Shown here in pieces: positions 17,774 through 26,141 of a stretch of 63,364 nt of DNA. The DNA comes from CAMAXB01 sp041746615. Its GTDB lineage: Bacteria > Verrucomicrobiota > Verrucomicrobiia > Opitutales > Opitutaceae. The first letter of the stretch is position 1, and every line of letters starts with the position of its first letter. Below the pieces are notes generated by a model. The model was not told the origin of the DNA. It saw nothing but the letters and a program-made list of their open reading frames with translations, and did no database searches. A program made the position numbers and the translations under genes. The stretch spans positions 1-63,364 of the forward strand of contig JBGTGS010000271.1 of assembly GCA_041746615.1 (NCBI GenBank), read 5' to 3'.

Positions 17774-19069
17774 TCACCGCAGTCGGATCGACACCGAACG
17801 GCCGTGCGCATCGAGCTTCTCCATGGCAGCAAAGGCGGCGACAACGGGCTCGGCCTTTCTTACCTGGGAACGCTCGTAGCGAACCACACTGGTCCGGCGC
17901 ATGAAATCAGCGACTCGAAGCCCGCTGAAAAAACGGCCCGCCCGACCGGTGGGCAGGACGTGGCTGGGGCCGGCGGTGAAATCACCCAGCGCGGTCGGGG
18001 TATGATTGCCGATCATGATCGCACCGGCCGTAGTGATGGTGCGCAAAAGTTTCTTTTCCGTCCCGCTGCGCACCAGGAGTTCAAGGTGCTCGGGAGCGAC
18101 ATAGTTGGCGATCTGCGCCGCCTCGGTGTGGTTTTTGACCTGGATGGCAAGAAAGCCTTCAGCCAATACCCGCTGGGTTTTTTCCGAGCGGCTGAGCGAT
18201 TTGAGCTGAACCAGCATCTCCTCGTGAATGGCCCTGATGATCTCCGCAGAAGTGGCCACGAGATAGATTTTTTCCCTGCCGGATCCATGCTCGGCCTGGG
18301 CCAGCAGGTCGGCCGCCGCGAAATCCACCCTCGCACTCTCATCCGCAATGACCATCACCTCACTGGGGCCGGGAAGGGAATCCACCCCAACGGTGCCAAA
18401 TACCTGGCGCTTGGCTTCGCAGACATAGGCGTTACCCGGACCGAAAACTTTGTCCACGGCAGGCACCGTGAGCGTGCCATGGGCCATGGCCCCGATCGCC
18501 TGGACGCCTCCGATGCGATAGACCTCCTCGATCCCGATCAGGTGAAGCGCGGCGAGCAATCCATCGGCGACCCGTCCCTGCGAATTGGAGGGTGTAAACA
18601 CAGCAATCTCCGGGCAACCGGCTATTTTAGCCAGGGTAGCTGTCATTAGGACGGTCGATACGAGCGGCACTTGACCTCCAGGCACATACAAGCCCACACG
18701 GCGTATGGGATGATGTATCTCTCCCACGGAAGCCCCCTGCTTGTTCCGACCCGACCACGACTTGGGAAGCCCCTGGCGGTTGAAGGCCAGAATATTGGCA
18801 TGGGCCGCCGCCATGGCCTGCCGTTCCACGGTGGAGATCCGTTTCGCAGCTGCGGCCATTTCCGCAGGCTTCACCTTGAAATCCCGGGCCCTCAACTTGG
18901 CACCGTCAAACTTGGCCGCATAATAGGCTACCGCCTCGTCGCCACGCTGGCGGATATCGGACAGAATGACGGAGACCGCCTCAGTGATCTCCCGCGGAAC
19001 GGCCGTATCACGGCAAAATTCGGCCAGGTCGGTTTCGAAGGACTTGGAGGCAAACGACAGAAGACGCAC
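17774..19069 (-). CDS. hisD: Histidinol dehydrogenase
   Basis: HisD carries out the final two oxidations, histidinol to histidine, with NAD and zinc. At 431 residues it has standard length. Recognisable segments are VGLYVPGGQVPLVSTVLMTA, GPGNAYVCEAKRQVFGTVGV, DSLPGPSEVMVIADESA, AEHGSGREKIYLVATS and YVAPEHLELLVRSG, the last carrying a zinc/substrate glutamate-histidine pair. The likely start is GTG at 19069, giving MRLLSFASKSFETDL. It heads the hisD-hisC-hisB-hisH order; hisG, hisA, hisF, hisI and hisE are not here. Confidence 0.96.
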   Translation of the reverse strand: MRLLSFASKSFETDLAEFCRDTAVPREITEAVSVILSDIRQRGDEAVAYYAAKFDGAKLRARDFKVKPAEMAAAAKRISTVERQAMAAAHANILAFNRQGLPKSWSGRNKQGASVGEIHHPIRRVGLYVPGGQVPLVSTVLMTATLAKIAGCPEIAVFTPSNSQGRVADGLLAALHLIGIEEVYRIGGVQAIGAMAHGTLTVPAVDKVFGPGNAYVCEAKRQVFGTVGVDSLPGPSEVMVIADESARVDFAAADLLAQAEHGSGREKIYLVATSAEIIRAIHEEMLVQLKSLSRSEKTQRVLAEGFLAIQVKNHTEAAQIANYVAPEHLELLVRSGTEKKLLRTITTAGAIMIGNHTPTALGDFTAGPSHVLPTGRAGRFFSGLRVADFMRRTSVVRYERSQVRKAEPVVAAFAAMEKLDAHGRSVSIRLR

Positions 19070-19150
19070 GGTGAACGGAATTCGAAAAGCACTACTCCTG
19101 CGGAACGCACGGAGCGAGACGAAATTGGCGGTCGCCTGCAGCTGGCCCAG

Positions 19151-19909
19151 TCAGGGTGTGCTGACCGGCGGCACGGCAAACAAACTGGCAGGGAAGGTCT
19201 CGTTGACGACGATCTGCTGAAAAGTAACCGTCACCACCCGCTCCGTGCCATCGGGCAATTCATTTGTCGTGATTACCTTGTGGGGAAAACGAATGCCGCC
19301 GGCTCGAATCTCACCTTCCTCCCGGATACGACTCCCTTGCTCGGTTTCGGTGAGGATGAGCCGTCCTGTGCTCAGATCGAAATAACGAAAAAAGATGATG
19401 TCGCTGGCATGCGTAAATGCAATCTTGTGGGCTTGGATGCCGTCAATCTCGACCTGACCAAGGTCATCCAACCGGCCGGAGAGCGATTCCAAGCCGCGGA
19501 AGAAGGAGAGATTCTCCCACGTATTGGCGCGGAGCCGCCGGATCTGATCGGTCGACATCAGGGTGAGACGCCAGCGGCCGGGATCGGCCGGATCCTCGAT
19601 CCTCTGCCAACCTTCGTACTCGTCAAGCGCGGTGACCTCTGTGCGAGCAGGCAGGTGGGCGGTGATGCGCTGACGGCGGGGTTTCTGAAAGATGATCTCG
19701 ATCATCGCCTGTACGGGCACGGGACCCTCCGGGGTGAGTTCAGTCGTCTCCAACTGCCCGATGTATTTAACCGACTGCAGTCCATTCAAGGCCTGCTCGC
19801 TGCCCAGATAGGATCGTGCCTTCTTAACCGTCTCGGTTACATCCGCCTGCAAATTGCCCACCATAAAAAAGAGCGCAAAGAGCAAGGTTGGGGTCAGGAG
19901 CTTTTTCAT
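19151..19909 (-). CDS. Exported hypothetical protein, possible LolA/RseB-like fold
   Basis: This 252-residue protein begins with a clear signal peptide, MKKLLTPTLLFALFFMVGNL, with probable cleavage after QA at residue 22. The rest is soluble and beta-rich in character. Alternating segments such as VKYIGQLETTELTPEGPVPV and FFRYFDLSTGRLILTETEQG recall the unclosed beta-barrel of lipoprotein carriers (LolA) and RseB, but no diagnostic motif is present. The start at 19909 is preferred because it creates the signal peptide and avoids overlap with guaA. It lies 58 bp downstream of guaA. Location is inferred as periplasmic; the fold assignment is tentative. Confidence 0.78.
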   Translation of the reverse strand: MKKLLTPTLLFALFFMVGNLQADVTETVKKARSYLGSEQALNGLQSVKYIGQLETTELTPEGPVPVQAMIEIIFQKPRRQRITAHLPARTEVTALDEYEGWQRIEDPADPGRWRLTLMSTDQIRRLRANTWENLSFFRGLESLSGRLDDLGQVEIDGIQAHKIAFTHASDIIFFRYFDLSTGRLILTETEQGSRIREEGEIRAGGIRFPHKVITTNELPDGTERVVTVTFQQIVVNETFPASLFAVPPVSTP

Positions 19910-19967
19910 ATGCACAGATGACATTGGGCTGGATAGGGAAGACAGGCGAGACGTGAAAAAGAGCCAC

Positions 19968-21506
19968 TCATTCCCACTCAATGGTGGCTGGCGGCTTCGA
20001 GCTGATGTCGAGGACCACCCGTGAAATCCCGCGGACTTCGTTGGTGATGCGAGTCGAGATGCGCTGAAGCAGGTCGTAGGGAACCCTAGACCAATCTGCC
20101 GTCATGGCATCGATGCTCTCAACCACACGGATCGCAATCACATACGCGTAGTTGCGCTCATCCCCGATGACACCCACTGACTTAACCGGCAGAAAAACGC
20201 AAAATGACTGCCATACCTTCCAGTATAGACCCGATTTCTTCATCTCGTCCTGCAGGATGAAGTCGGCGTTCCGCAGGATGTCCAGCCGGTCCGGGGTAAT
20301 CTCACCGATGACGCGGACCCCGAGGCCGGGACCCGGAAAGGGTTGACGCCATACCACCTCCTTGGGCAGGCTCAGGGCGGCACCGACGGCGCGAACCTCA
20401 TCCTTGAAGAGTTCGCGCAGGGGTTCGAGGAGCTTGAGCTTCATGCGCGCAGGCAGGCCACCCACATTGTGGTGGCTCTTGATCAACGCGGCGGGATTGT
20501 TGCCAATGGCGACACTTTCGATGACGTCAGGATAAAGGGTGCCTTGGGCAAGGTAGTCGGCATGTCCAATCGACTTGAGCGATTTCTCAAAGACCTCGAT
20601 GAAGGTCACCCCGATGATCTTGCGCTTACGCTCAGGGTCGGTGATCCCCTTTAACCGCCGGAGGAAGAGTTTCGATGCATCCACCACCCGGAGGTCGATC
20701 TTGAAGTTGCGGGCATAGAGCGATTCCACGGTCTCCCGCTCGCCCTTCCGCAGAAGACCATTGTCCACAAACACGCAGGTGAGCTGCCGGCCGATGGCCC
20801 GGTGAATGAGGGCGGCTGCCACCGAGGAGTCAACACCCCCGGACAGCCCCAGAATGACACGCGACTTCCCCACCCGCTCGCGAATGTCCTCCACCGCCCT
20901 CTTGATATAGTCCTTTGTGGTCCAATCCTGCTTCGCTCCACATATTCCAACCAGGAAATTGCGTATCACCTCGACTCCCTGCTCGGTGTGGAAGACCTCG
21001 GGGTGGAACTGAATCCCATAAAAATTGCGCTCGCGATCCTCGATGACGGCCAGCTCGGAATTGTCGGTAGTGCCGATGGCGGCAAAGCCCGGCGGCATCT
21101 TGATCAGGCGATCCCCATGGGAATTCCATACGCGGAGCCTGCGCGGCAGTCCGGCAAAAAGTCTCCCGGCGCGCCGTATCCGCAGCATCCCATGCCCGTA
21201 CTCACGGTGCTCGCTCTTGGCCACACGTCCCCCCAGTTGATGGCCCATGAGCTGCAGGCCATAACAGATTCCGAGCACCGGAATCCCAAGGGCGAACAGC
21301 TCGGGATCCGGCATAGGCGCACCTCGCGTAAAGACACTGCTGGGGCCGCCCGACAGGATTATTCCAATAACACCGTCGTCACGCAGCTGGGTCGCAGGCG
21401 CGGAGTGATGATAAATTCTCGAGTATACCTGGCACTCGCGGATGCGGCGTGCGATGACCTGCGTGTACTGGGATCCGAAATCGATGACGGCAATGGTCTG
21501 AGCCAT
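19968..21506 (-). CDS. guaA: GMP synthase (glutamine-hydrolysing)
   Basis: GuaA converts XMP to GMP with glutamine and ATP. The 512-residue protein has an N-terminal class I amidotransferase domain with Cys in VLGICYGLQLMGHQLGGRV and His-Glu in IQFHPEVFHTEQGVEV. The ATP pyrophosphatase P-loop is SRVILGLSGGVDSSVAAAL at about residue 220. The C-terminal dimerisation domain ends with the conserved KPPATIEWE. The start at 21506 gives MAQTIAVIDFGSQYTQVIAR. It lies 69 bp downstream of the zinc-ribbon gene on the same strand. Confidence 0.98.
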   Translation of the reverse strand: MAQTIAVIDFGSQYTQVIARRIRECQVYSRIYHHSAPATQLRDDGVIGIILSGGPSSVFTRGAPMPDPELFALGIPVLGICYGLQLMGHQLGGRVAKSEHREYGHGMLRIRRAGRLFAGLPRRLRVWNSHGDRLIKMPPGFAAIGTTDNSELAVIEDRERNFYGIQFHPEVFHTEQGVEVIRNFLVGICGAKQDWTTKDYIKRAVEDIRERVGKSRVILGLSGGVDSSVAAALIHRAIGRQLTCVFVDNGLLRKGERETVESLYARNFKIDLRVVDASKLFLRRLKGITDPERKRKIIGVTFIEVFEKSLKSIGHADYLAQGTLYPDVIESVAIGNNPAALIKSHHNVGGLPARMKLKLLEPLRELFKDEVRAVGAALSLPKEVVWRQPFPGPGLGVRVIGEITPDRLDILRNADFILQDEMKKSGLYWKVWQSFCVFLPVKSVGVIGDERNYAYVIAIRVVESIDAMTADWSRVPYDLLQRISTRITNEVRGISRVVLDISSKPPATIEWE

Positions 21507-21575
21507 AGGGGAAGAGAGCGGGCGACGGCCCGGGAATCAAGCGAGGAGACGGGAAAATTACAGACCAGGGGCGAC

Positions 21576-21803
21576 TCAGAATTTCAGGCGTCCGTTTTGA
21601 TGACCGCACTGCGGGCATCGTGCGGTGTCGACCGGTCCCGGCACGGCGTAGAGATGGTCGCAGCGGATGCAATGAAAGGTAGTCCGCCGGCGCTCGGCTT
21701 CGAACCGGGCATGATCCCGCCGGTCGTAATAGATCCAAAGCCCAAGAAACCCCGCAGCCAGGAGCAGGCAGTAGAGAACGACACCGATGGTGAGATCAAA
21801 CAC
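21576..21803 (-). CDS. Small zinc-ribbon membrane protein
   Basis: This 75-residue protein is not assigned to a named family. One N-terminal membrane segment (about residues 5-26, TIGVVLYCLLLAAGFLGLWI) is followed by a basic linker and a C-terminal zinc ribbon, TFHCIRCDHLYAV...ARCPQCGHQNG, with two CxxC knuckles. It lies between the rplQ terminator and guaA on the same strand. Conserved cysteine spacing, a sensible topology and a compact fit between neighbours support a real gene. A role as a membrane-tethered metal or nucleic-acid binding protein is speculative. Confidence 0.72.
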   Translation of the reverse strand: MFDLTIGVVLYCLLLAAGFLGLWIYYDRRDHARFEAERRRTTFHCIRCDHLYAVPGPVDTARCPQCGHQNGRLKF

Positions 21804-21868
21804 GGGATTTGTCTGGCGAACGGAGGCAGGAGCGGAGCAGGGAGTGCGGGTCCGGACCTATACTCGGC

Positions 21869-21902
21869 AAAAAAAGCGCCCCGGAGCAAGGTTCCGGGGC
21901 GC
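21869..21902 (-). terminator. Intrinsic terminator after rplQ
   Basis: A perfect 10-bp GC-rich stem (21876-21885 with 21893-21902, 7-nt loop) is followed on the minus strand by seven consecutive U residues (21869-21875). It lies 32 bp past the rplQ stop. It marks the end of the ribosomal-protein transcription unit and separates it from the zinc-ribbon/guaA genes. Confidence 0.9.
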
Positions 21903-21933
21903 GCGTGGGCAAGGTTGGAGTGAAATCCGGGGA

Positions 21934-22470
21934 TCAGGCCTGCTTGCCGTCCCCGGCGGGTGCTTCGGGTGATGCGGAAGCCGCTGGCTCCGATGCAACC
22001 GGGTCGGCGGCCGGCTCATCCTTCTTCACAGACTTGCGGCCCTTGGTGGCGGCCTTCTTCTTCCGGGCCTTCTTGTAGCCGGGATCATCAGCCTTCACAA
22101 ATTCGATGAGGGCCATCTCGGCGGCGTCACCAAGACGTTGCGCACCCAGCTTGTAGATGCGGGTGTAGCCTCCGGGACGGGACACGAACTCCTTGACCTT
22201 CTCATCAAACAAGAGGGCGATGGCCTCCGGATTCCGCACGTCGCGGAGCGCCAGGCGGCGGAGATGGATGGCATCCTTCTTTTCGGTCTTGGCGGCAGCC
22301 TGCTTGGCCTTGGTCACCACCTTCTCGATGAAGGGTCGGAGCGCTTTCGCCTTGGTCAGGGTCGTCTTGATGCGACCGTGGGTTATAAGGGAGACAGAAA
22401 GGTTGGAGAGCATCGCAGCGCGATGTTCACGGGTGACGCCGAGGGAGGCGTGGTGTTTTTGATGACGCAT
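21934..22470 (-). CDS. rplQ: 50S ribosomal protein L17 with extended C-terminus
   Basis: L17 lines the polypeptide exit region of the large subunit. The conserved body occupies about residues 1-126 (MRHQKHHASLGVTREHRAAM ... ALIEFV). About 52 further residues form a lysine-rich and then Ala/Pro/Glu-rich tail (KKARKKKAATKGRK, then EPAASASPEAPAG) that typical L17 lacks. A similar low-complexity extension is found on S11, three genes upstream. The start has no Shine-Dalgarno and is preceded by a C-rich run. It is last in the operon and is followed by a strong terminator. Confidence 0.98.
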   Translation of the reverse strand: MRHQKHHASLGVTREHRAAMLSNLSVSLITHGRIKTTLTKAKALRPFIEKVVTKAKQAAAKTEKKDAIHLRRLALRDVRNPEAIALLFDEKVKEFVSRPGGYTRIYKLGAQRLGDAAEMALIEFVKADDPGYKKARKKKAATKGRKSVKKDEPAADPVASEPAASASPEAPAGDGKQA

Positions 22471-22552
22471 TGGAGGGTTGGGTTAGGATTAGGGTTCCCG
22501 ATCGGCAATCCGGTCGCAGCGTGGGGCGACTGCGGACGGCGCGAGAACCGGT

Positions 22553-22575
22553 ACCGGCGCGCGGAGCGCGCCGGT
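22553..22575 (-). promoter_or_regulatory. GC-rich hairpin abutting the rpoA stop codon
   Basis: A perfect 10-bp stem, accggcgcgc / gcgcgccggt, with a 3-nt loop begins at the base immediately after the rpoA stop codon. No U-tract follows on the minus strand, so it is not a classical terminator. It may act as an mRNA processing or stability element, or slow transcription before rplQ, adjusting L17 relative to alpha subunit. Function is inferred from position only. Confidence 0.5.
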
Positions 22576-23577
22576 TCAGAGTTCCTTCTTGGTGTCGAGG
22601 AGGCGCTCGTCGAACTTCATGCCCAGTGAAAGGCCGAGGGCTTCGAGCTTATCCTTGATTTCGTTGAGTGATTTCTTGCCGAAGTTGCGATACTTGAGCA
22701 TCTCCTGCTCGGTCTTCATCGCCAGCTCACCCACGGTGGTGATGTTGGCATTGTTGAGGCAGTTCGCGGCGCGGACGGAAAGCTCGATCTCGTTTACCGA
22801 CATGTTGAGAAGCTTGCGGAGCTTGTTCTGCTCCTCGCTGACCTCGCTTTGCTGGCTCTCGAACTCGTAAGCCTCGTCACTGACGCGGTCGAAGACATCA
22901 AGATGGTGCTTGAGGATGGAGGCGGACTGTTTGAGGGCATCGTCGGGGGAGATGCGCCCATCCGTCCACACCTCGAGGATGAGTTTGTCGTAATCGGTGA
23001 TCTGGCCGACACGGGTGGCCTCGACCGCGTACTTGACGAGGCGGACCGGGGAAAAGAGCGAATCGATGGGGATGACCCCGATGGACTGCTCCTCCTTCTT
23101 GTTAAGCTCACCCGGGCAGTAACCGCGGCCGGTCTTGATCTCGATCTCCGCCTCGAACGTGCGGGACTTGTCGAGGGTGCAGATCAGCTGGTCCGGATTG
23201 ACGATGGTGATGTTGGAGTCGGGCTGGATGTCGGCGGCCGTTACCGTCCCGGCCCGGCTGACCTTGATGGACAGGTTGATCGCCTCGCGCTTGGTCGAGA
23301 TGATGAGAATCTTCTTCAGATTGAGCACGATGTCGGTGACATCCTCGACGACGCCGTCGATGCTCTGGAACTCATGATTGACCCCCTCGATCTTGACCGA
23401 GGAGATGGCGGCACCCTCGATGGAACTGAGCAGGACGCGGCGAAGGGAATTACCGATGGTGTGGCCGTAGCCGGCCTCGAAGGGCTCGGCAATGAACTTG
23501 CCGTAGGTTGGCGTGGAGCCTTCCTCGACCTTCGTGAGCTTGTTGGGGAGTTCGAACTTACCGAGGCGTTTGGGCAT
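22576..23577 (-). CDS. rpoA: RNA polymerase alpha subunit
   Basis: This is the alpha subunit, which nucleates RNA polymerase assembly and contacts activators and UP elements. The 333-residue length is usual. The N-terminal dimerisation domain carries GYGHTIGNSLRRVLLSSIEG. The C-terminal domain ends with LELSVRAANCLNNANITTVG and FGKKSLNEIKDKLEALGLSL, the helix-hairpin-helix that binds DNA. It sits between rpsD and rplQ as in the alpha operon. No Shine-Dalgarno precedes the ATG at 23577. Confidence 0.98.
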   Translation of the reverse strand: MPKRLGKFELPNKLTKVEEGSTPTYGKFIAEPFEAGYGHTIGNSLRRVLLSSIEGAAISSVKIEGVNHEFQSIDGVVEDVTDIVLNLKKILIISTKREAINLSIKVSRAGTVTAADIQPDSNITIVNPDQLICTLDKSRTFEAEIEIKTGRGYCPGELNKKEEQSIGVIPIDSLFSPVRLVKYAVEATRVGQITDYDKLILEVWTDGRISPDDALKQSASILKHHLDVFDRVSDEAYEFESQQSEVSEEQNKLRKLLNMSVNEIELSVRAANCLNNANITTVGELAMKTEQEMLKYRNFGKKSLNEIKDKLEALGLSLGMKFDERLLDTKKEL

Positions 23578-23627
23578 GGTGGGCTCTGCGGGTTTGAGAT
23601 GTGATGGTTGGGAAGTGGGAGCGGCTC

Positions 23628-24239
23628 TTAGAAGCGCGAGTAGAACTCGACGATGAGCTGCTCATTGATGGCAGGCTCCATCTCCTCGCGGGTGGGCAGG
23701 CGATTGACCACGCCCTTGTACAGCTCGGCATTGAGCGAGAGCCATCCAGGCACGTTGCGCGCACGGCTTTCCTCGAGATTGCGCGTGGCGATCTGGCGGG
23801 AGGTGGGGGTGTTCTTGATTTCCACCTCGTCTCCGGTCTGGACGCTGTACGAGGCGATGTCGACCTTGCGCCCGTTCACGCGCACATGGCCGTGGTTGAC
23901 GAGCTGGCGGGCGGCGGCGCGGCTCTTGGCAAAGCCCAGGAGGTAAACGATGCTGTCGAGGCGGGTTTCGAGCAGCTGGAGAAACCGCTCGCCGGTGACG
24001 CCACGCTCACGCTTGGCCATCTCAAAGAGGCGGCGAAACTGACGCTCAAGCAACCCGTAGGTGTAGCGAAGTTTCTGCTTTTCGTTGAGGCCGATGGCGT
24101 ATTCGGAAAGTTTGCGGCGCAGGCGCGGGCCATGCTGCCCCGGCGGATACTGCCGCTTTTCGTAGGCCTTGGTGGCACCAAAAATCGGCTGATTGAAGCG
24201 CCGGCTGATGCGGGTGGTGGGTCCAATATAACGAGCCAT
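23628..24239 (-). CDS. rpsD: 30S ribosomal protein S4
   Basis: S4 is a primary 16S rRNA binder that nucleates body assembly. The 203-residue protein starts with MARYIGPTTRISRRFNQPIF. Its S4 RNA-binding domain lies at about residues 90-155 (LETRLDSIVYLLGFAKSRAA, VNHGHVRVNGRKVDIASY). The zinc cysteines found in some S4 N-termini are absent, so this is the zinc-free form. A weak AGGA motif lies 9 bp before the ATG, within an AT-rich reiterated spacer that follows rpsK. Confidence 0.98.
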   Translation of the reverse strand: MARYIGPTTRISRRFNQPIFGATKAYEKRQYPPGQHGPRLRRKLSEYAIGLNEKQKLRYTYGLLERQFRRLFEMAKRERGVTGERFLQLLETRLDSIVYLLGFAKSRAAARQLVNHGHVRVNGRKVDIASYSVQTGDEVEIKNTPTSRQIATRNLEESRARNVPGWLSLNAELYKGVVNRLPTREEMEPAINEQLIVEFYSRF

Positions 24240-24294
24240 GATGGATTCCTAATTTAAAATTTGGGATTTGAAATCTGAGGTTCCGCAATATGCG
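24240..24294. repeat. AT-rich reiterated spacer, rpsK-rpsD
   Basis: This 55-bp spacer is AT-rich in a GC-rich operon and made of near-repeats of ATTT/AAAT words (aatttaaaatttgggatttg). It contains the 7-mer ATCTGAG at 24273-24279, which recurs in the rplP-rpsC spacer and the nusG-rplK spacer. It lies directly upstream of rpsD. Confidence 0.45.
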
Positions 24295-24879
24295 TCAGAC
24301 GCGGCGGCGTTTGGGTGGGCGGCAACCGTTATGCGGAACCGGAGTGACGTCGATGATCGAGGTGATCTCAAGGCCGATGGCCTGGAGGGCACGGACCGCG
24401 CTGTCGCGTCCAAGACCGGGGCCCGAAATGCGGATGACCACATCCTTGAGACCGTGGGACATCGCGTTGCGGGCGGCATCCTGGGCCACGATCTGGGCGG
24501 CATAGGCGGTGGACTTGCGGGAACCGCGGAAGTTGCACTTGCCTGCGCTGGACCAGGAGATGACCTGACCTTTCTGATCGGTGATCGAAACGATGGTGTT
24601 GTTAAAGGAAGCCAGAATATTGGCGACGCCCGAGGTGATGTTTTTGGAGCCCTTGGCCTTGCGGACCTTGATGGCACCAATTTCCTCCTTGAGCAGGTCT
24701 TCGGCCGTTGGCTGCTTGGCCACACCGCCGACAAGTTCAACCGGCTTGGCAGGTGCCGCCGTCGGAGCAGCGGTGTCGTCCTTTGAAGCGGGGGCGGGAG
24801 CGCCTTTCGGCAGGTTTTCAGCAGAGGCAGAGGCTTTGGGAGCCTTTTCCTTCTTGGGAGCAGTCTTTTCTTCGGCCAT
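24295..24879 (-). CDS. rpsK: 30S ribosomal protein S11 with long N-terminal extension
   Basis: S11 forms part of the platform contacting mRNA at the E site. The conserved S11 body starts at about residue 70 (KVRKAKGSKNITSGVANILA) and ends with the typical PVPHNGCRPPKRRRV. Residues 1-60 are an extra, probably disordered Ala/Pro/Lys-rich segment, making the protein 194 residues where about 130 is usual. The extension is in frame, and no alternative ATG lies at the body boundary, so it is probably translated. The leader is pyrimidine-rich without a Shine-Dalgarno. Confidence 0.97.
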   Translation of the reverse strand: MAEEKTAPKKEKAPKASASAENLPKGAPAPASKDDTAAPTAAPAKPVELVGGVAKQPTAEDLLKEEIGAIKVRKAKGSKNITSGVANILASFNNTIVSITDQKGQVISWSSAGKCNFRGSRKSTAYAAQIVAQDAARNAMSHGLKDVVIRISGPGLGRDSAVRALQAIGLEITSIIDVTPVPHNGCRPPKRRRV

Positions 24880-24891
24880 GATGGGAAAGGG

Positions 24892-25269
24892 TTAGGCTTT
24901 TGCTTTGGTGACGCCAACGGTGCGGCGCGGGCCCTTGCGGGTGCGGGCGTTGGTGCTGGTGCGCTGACCGCGAACGGGCAGGCTGCGTCGATGGCGGATG
25001 CCGCGATAGCAACTGATGGCCTGGAGACGCTTCAGATTACCGGCAATCTCACGACGAAGATCGCCTTCGACCACCCACTTGTGCTCGGTAATGACCTGGA
25101 GAATCTTGTTAAGCTGCTCCTCATTGAGGTCCTGAGCACGCATGTCGGGATCAATGCCGGCTTCTTTGAGAACCTGGTCGGCGCGGGCGGGACCGACACC
25201 GTAAATGTAACGGAGGGAGTACGCGACTTTCTTTTTCGCGGGAATTTCAACACCAAGGAGACGTGGCAT
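24892..25269 (-). CDS. rpsM: 30S ribosomal protein S13
   Basis: S13 sits in the small-subunit head and contacts tRNA and the large subunit. The 125-residue protein begins MPRLLGVEIPAKKKVAYSLR, has the helix-two-turn-helix IYGVGPARADQVLKEAGI, and ends with a basic tail around RRSLPVRGQRTSTNARTRKG. It lies 12 bp upstream of rpsK and 47 bp downstream of map. The infA and rpmJ genes that often sit at this junction are absent. Confidence 0.98.
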   Translation of the reverse strand: MPRLLGVEIPAKKKVAYSLRYIYGVGPARADQVLKEAGIDPDMRAQDLNEEQLNKILQVITEHKWVVEGDLRREIAGNLKRLQAISCYRGIRHRRSLPVRGQRTSTNARTRKGPRRTVGVTKAKA

Positions 25270-25316
25270 GTGGGAACGAGTTCGAGTTTACAGTTAAGAT
25301 TGAATGGTTGGGAAAA

Positions 25317-26141
25317 TCAGGAGGCGGCGGAGCGGGCTCCAGCCGGGGAAAGGGCATGAATCGGACCGTCATGAGTCCGCGGGATGGTCAGAATCTCGGG
25401 ACCTTTGTCGGTGGTGAGCACGGTGTGTTCGAAGTGGGCGGAGGGGGACCCGTCGGCGCTGACGATGGTCCATCCATCGGCAAGGGTCCGGGTCCGGTAG
25501 GCTCCCAGATTAACCATGGGTTCAATGGCGAAGGTCATGCCGGGTTTGATAAGATCTCCGCGGCCTTTTTTGCCAAAATTCGGGATCTGTGGCTCCTCGT
25601 GCATGGACACCCCCACACCGTGGCCGACCATGTCGCGGATCACGCTGCACCCGTGGGATTCAACATGACTTTGGATAACATGGGCGATGTCACCTATGCG
25701 GTTGCCGACCTGGGCCTGCTCGATGCCGAGACGAAGGGCTTCCTCCGTGATCCGAACCAGCCGCTCCTTTTCGGGTGAGACGGGTCCCACCGGCATCGTG
25801 AGGGCATTGTCGCCAACGTAGCCATTGAAGGATACCACCACATCCAAGGAAACGATATCGCCGTCGTGAAGGACGCGCCGCAAGGAACCGATGCCGTGAA
25901 CCACCTCCTCGTTGACGGAGATGCAGGTCCAGGATGGATAGCGACGGGAACCGATCCGATAGTCATAGCAGGCACTGCGGGCGCCCAATTGCGTAATGAA
26001 CTCCTTGCCCGCCTGGTCCAAGTCGTAGGTCGTCACCCCTGGTCGAACGAGCTCCTTGAGCTGGTACAACACCGTGGCGGCGATCGCACAGGCCTCGCGC
26101 ATGCGCACAATCCCTTGCCGGTTCTTGATGGGTATTGCCAT
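25317..26141 (-). CDS. map: Methionine aminopeptidase, type I
   Basis: MetAP removes the N-terminal methionine from nascent proteins using two metal ions. The 274-residue protein shows the five metal ligands: Asp in VSLDVVVSFNGYVGDNAL (two), His in MVGHGVGVSMHEEPQIPN, Glu in MTFAIEPMVN, and a second Glu near the C-terminus in HFEHTVLTTDKG. Its ATG overlaps the TGA of the adenylate-kinase-like gene by one base (TGATG), indicating translational coupling. The secY-(adk)-map order is the ancestral spc arrangement. Confidence 0.98.
   Translation of the reverse strand: MAIPIKNRQGIVRMREACAIAATVLYQLKELVRPGVTTYDLDQAGKEFITQLGARSACYDYRIGSRRYPSWTCISVNEEVVHGIGSLRRVLHDGDIVSLDVVVSFNGYVGDNALTMPVGPVSPEKERLVRITEEALRLGIEQAQVGNRIGDIAHVIQSHVESHGCSVIRDMVGHGVGVSMHEEPQIPNFGKKGRGDLIKPGMTFAIEPMVNLGAYRTRTLADGWTIVSADGSPSAHFEHTVLTTDKGPEILTIPRTHDGPIHALSPAGARSAAS

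Noticed and set aside
18671..19921. A 416-codon plus-strand frame
   Set aside because: Antisense to hisD and the exported protein; the latter's signal peptide and the hisD motifs settle the strand.
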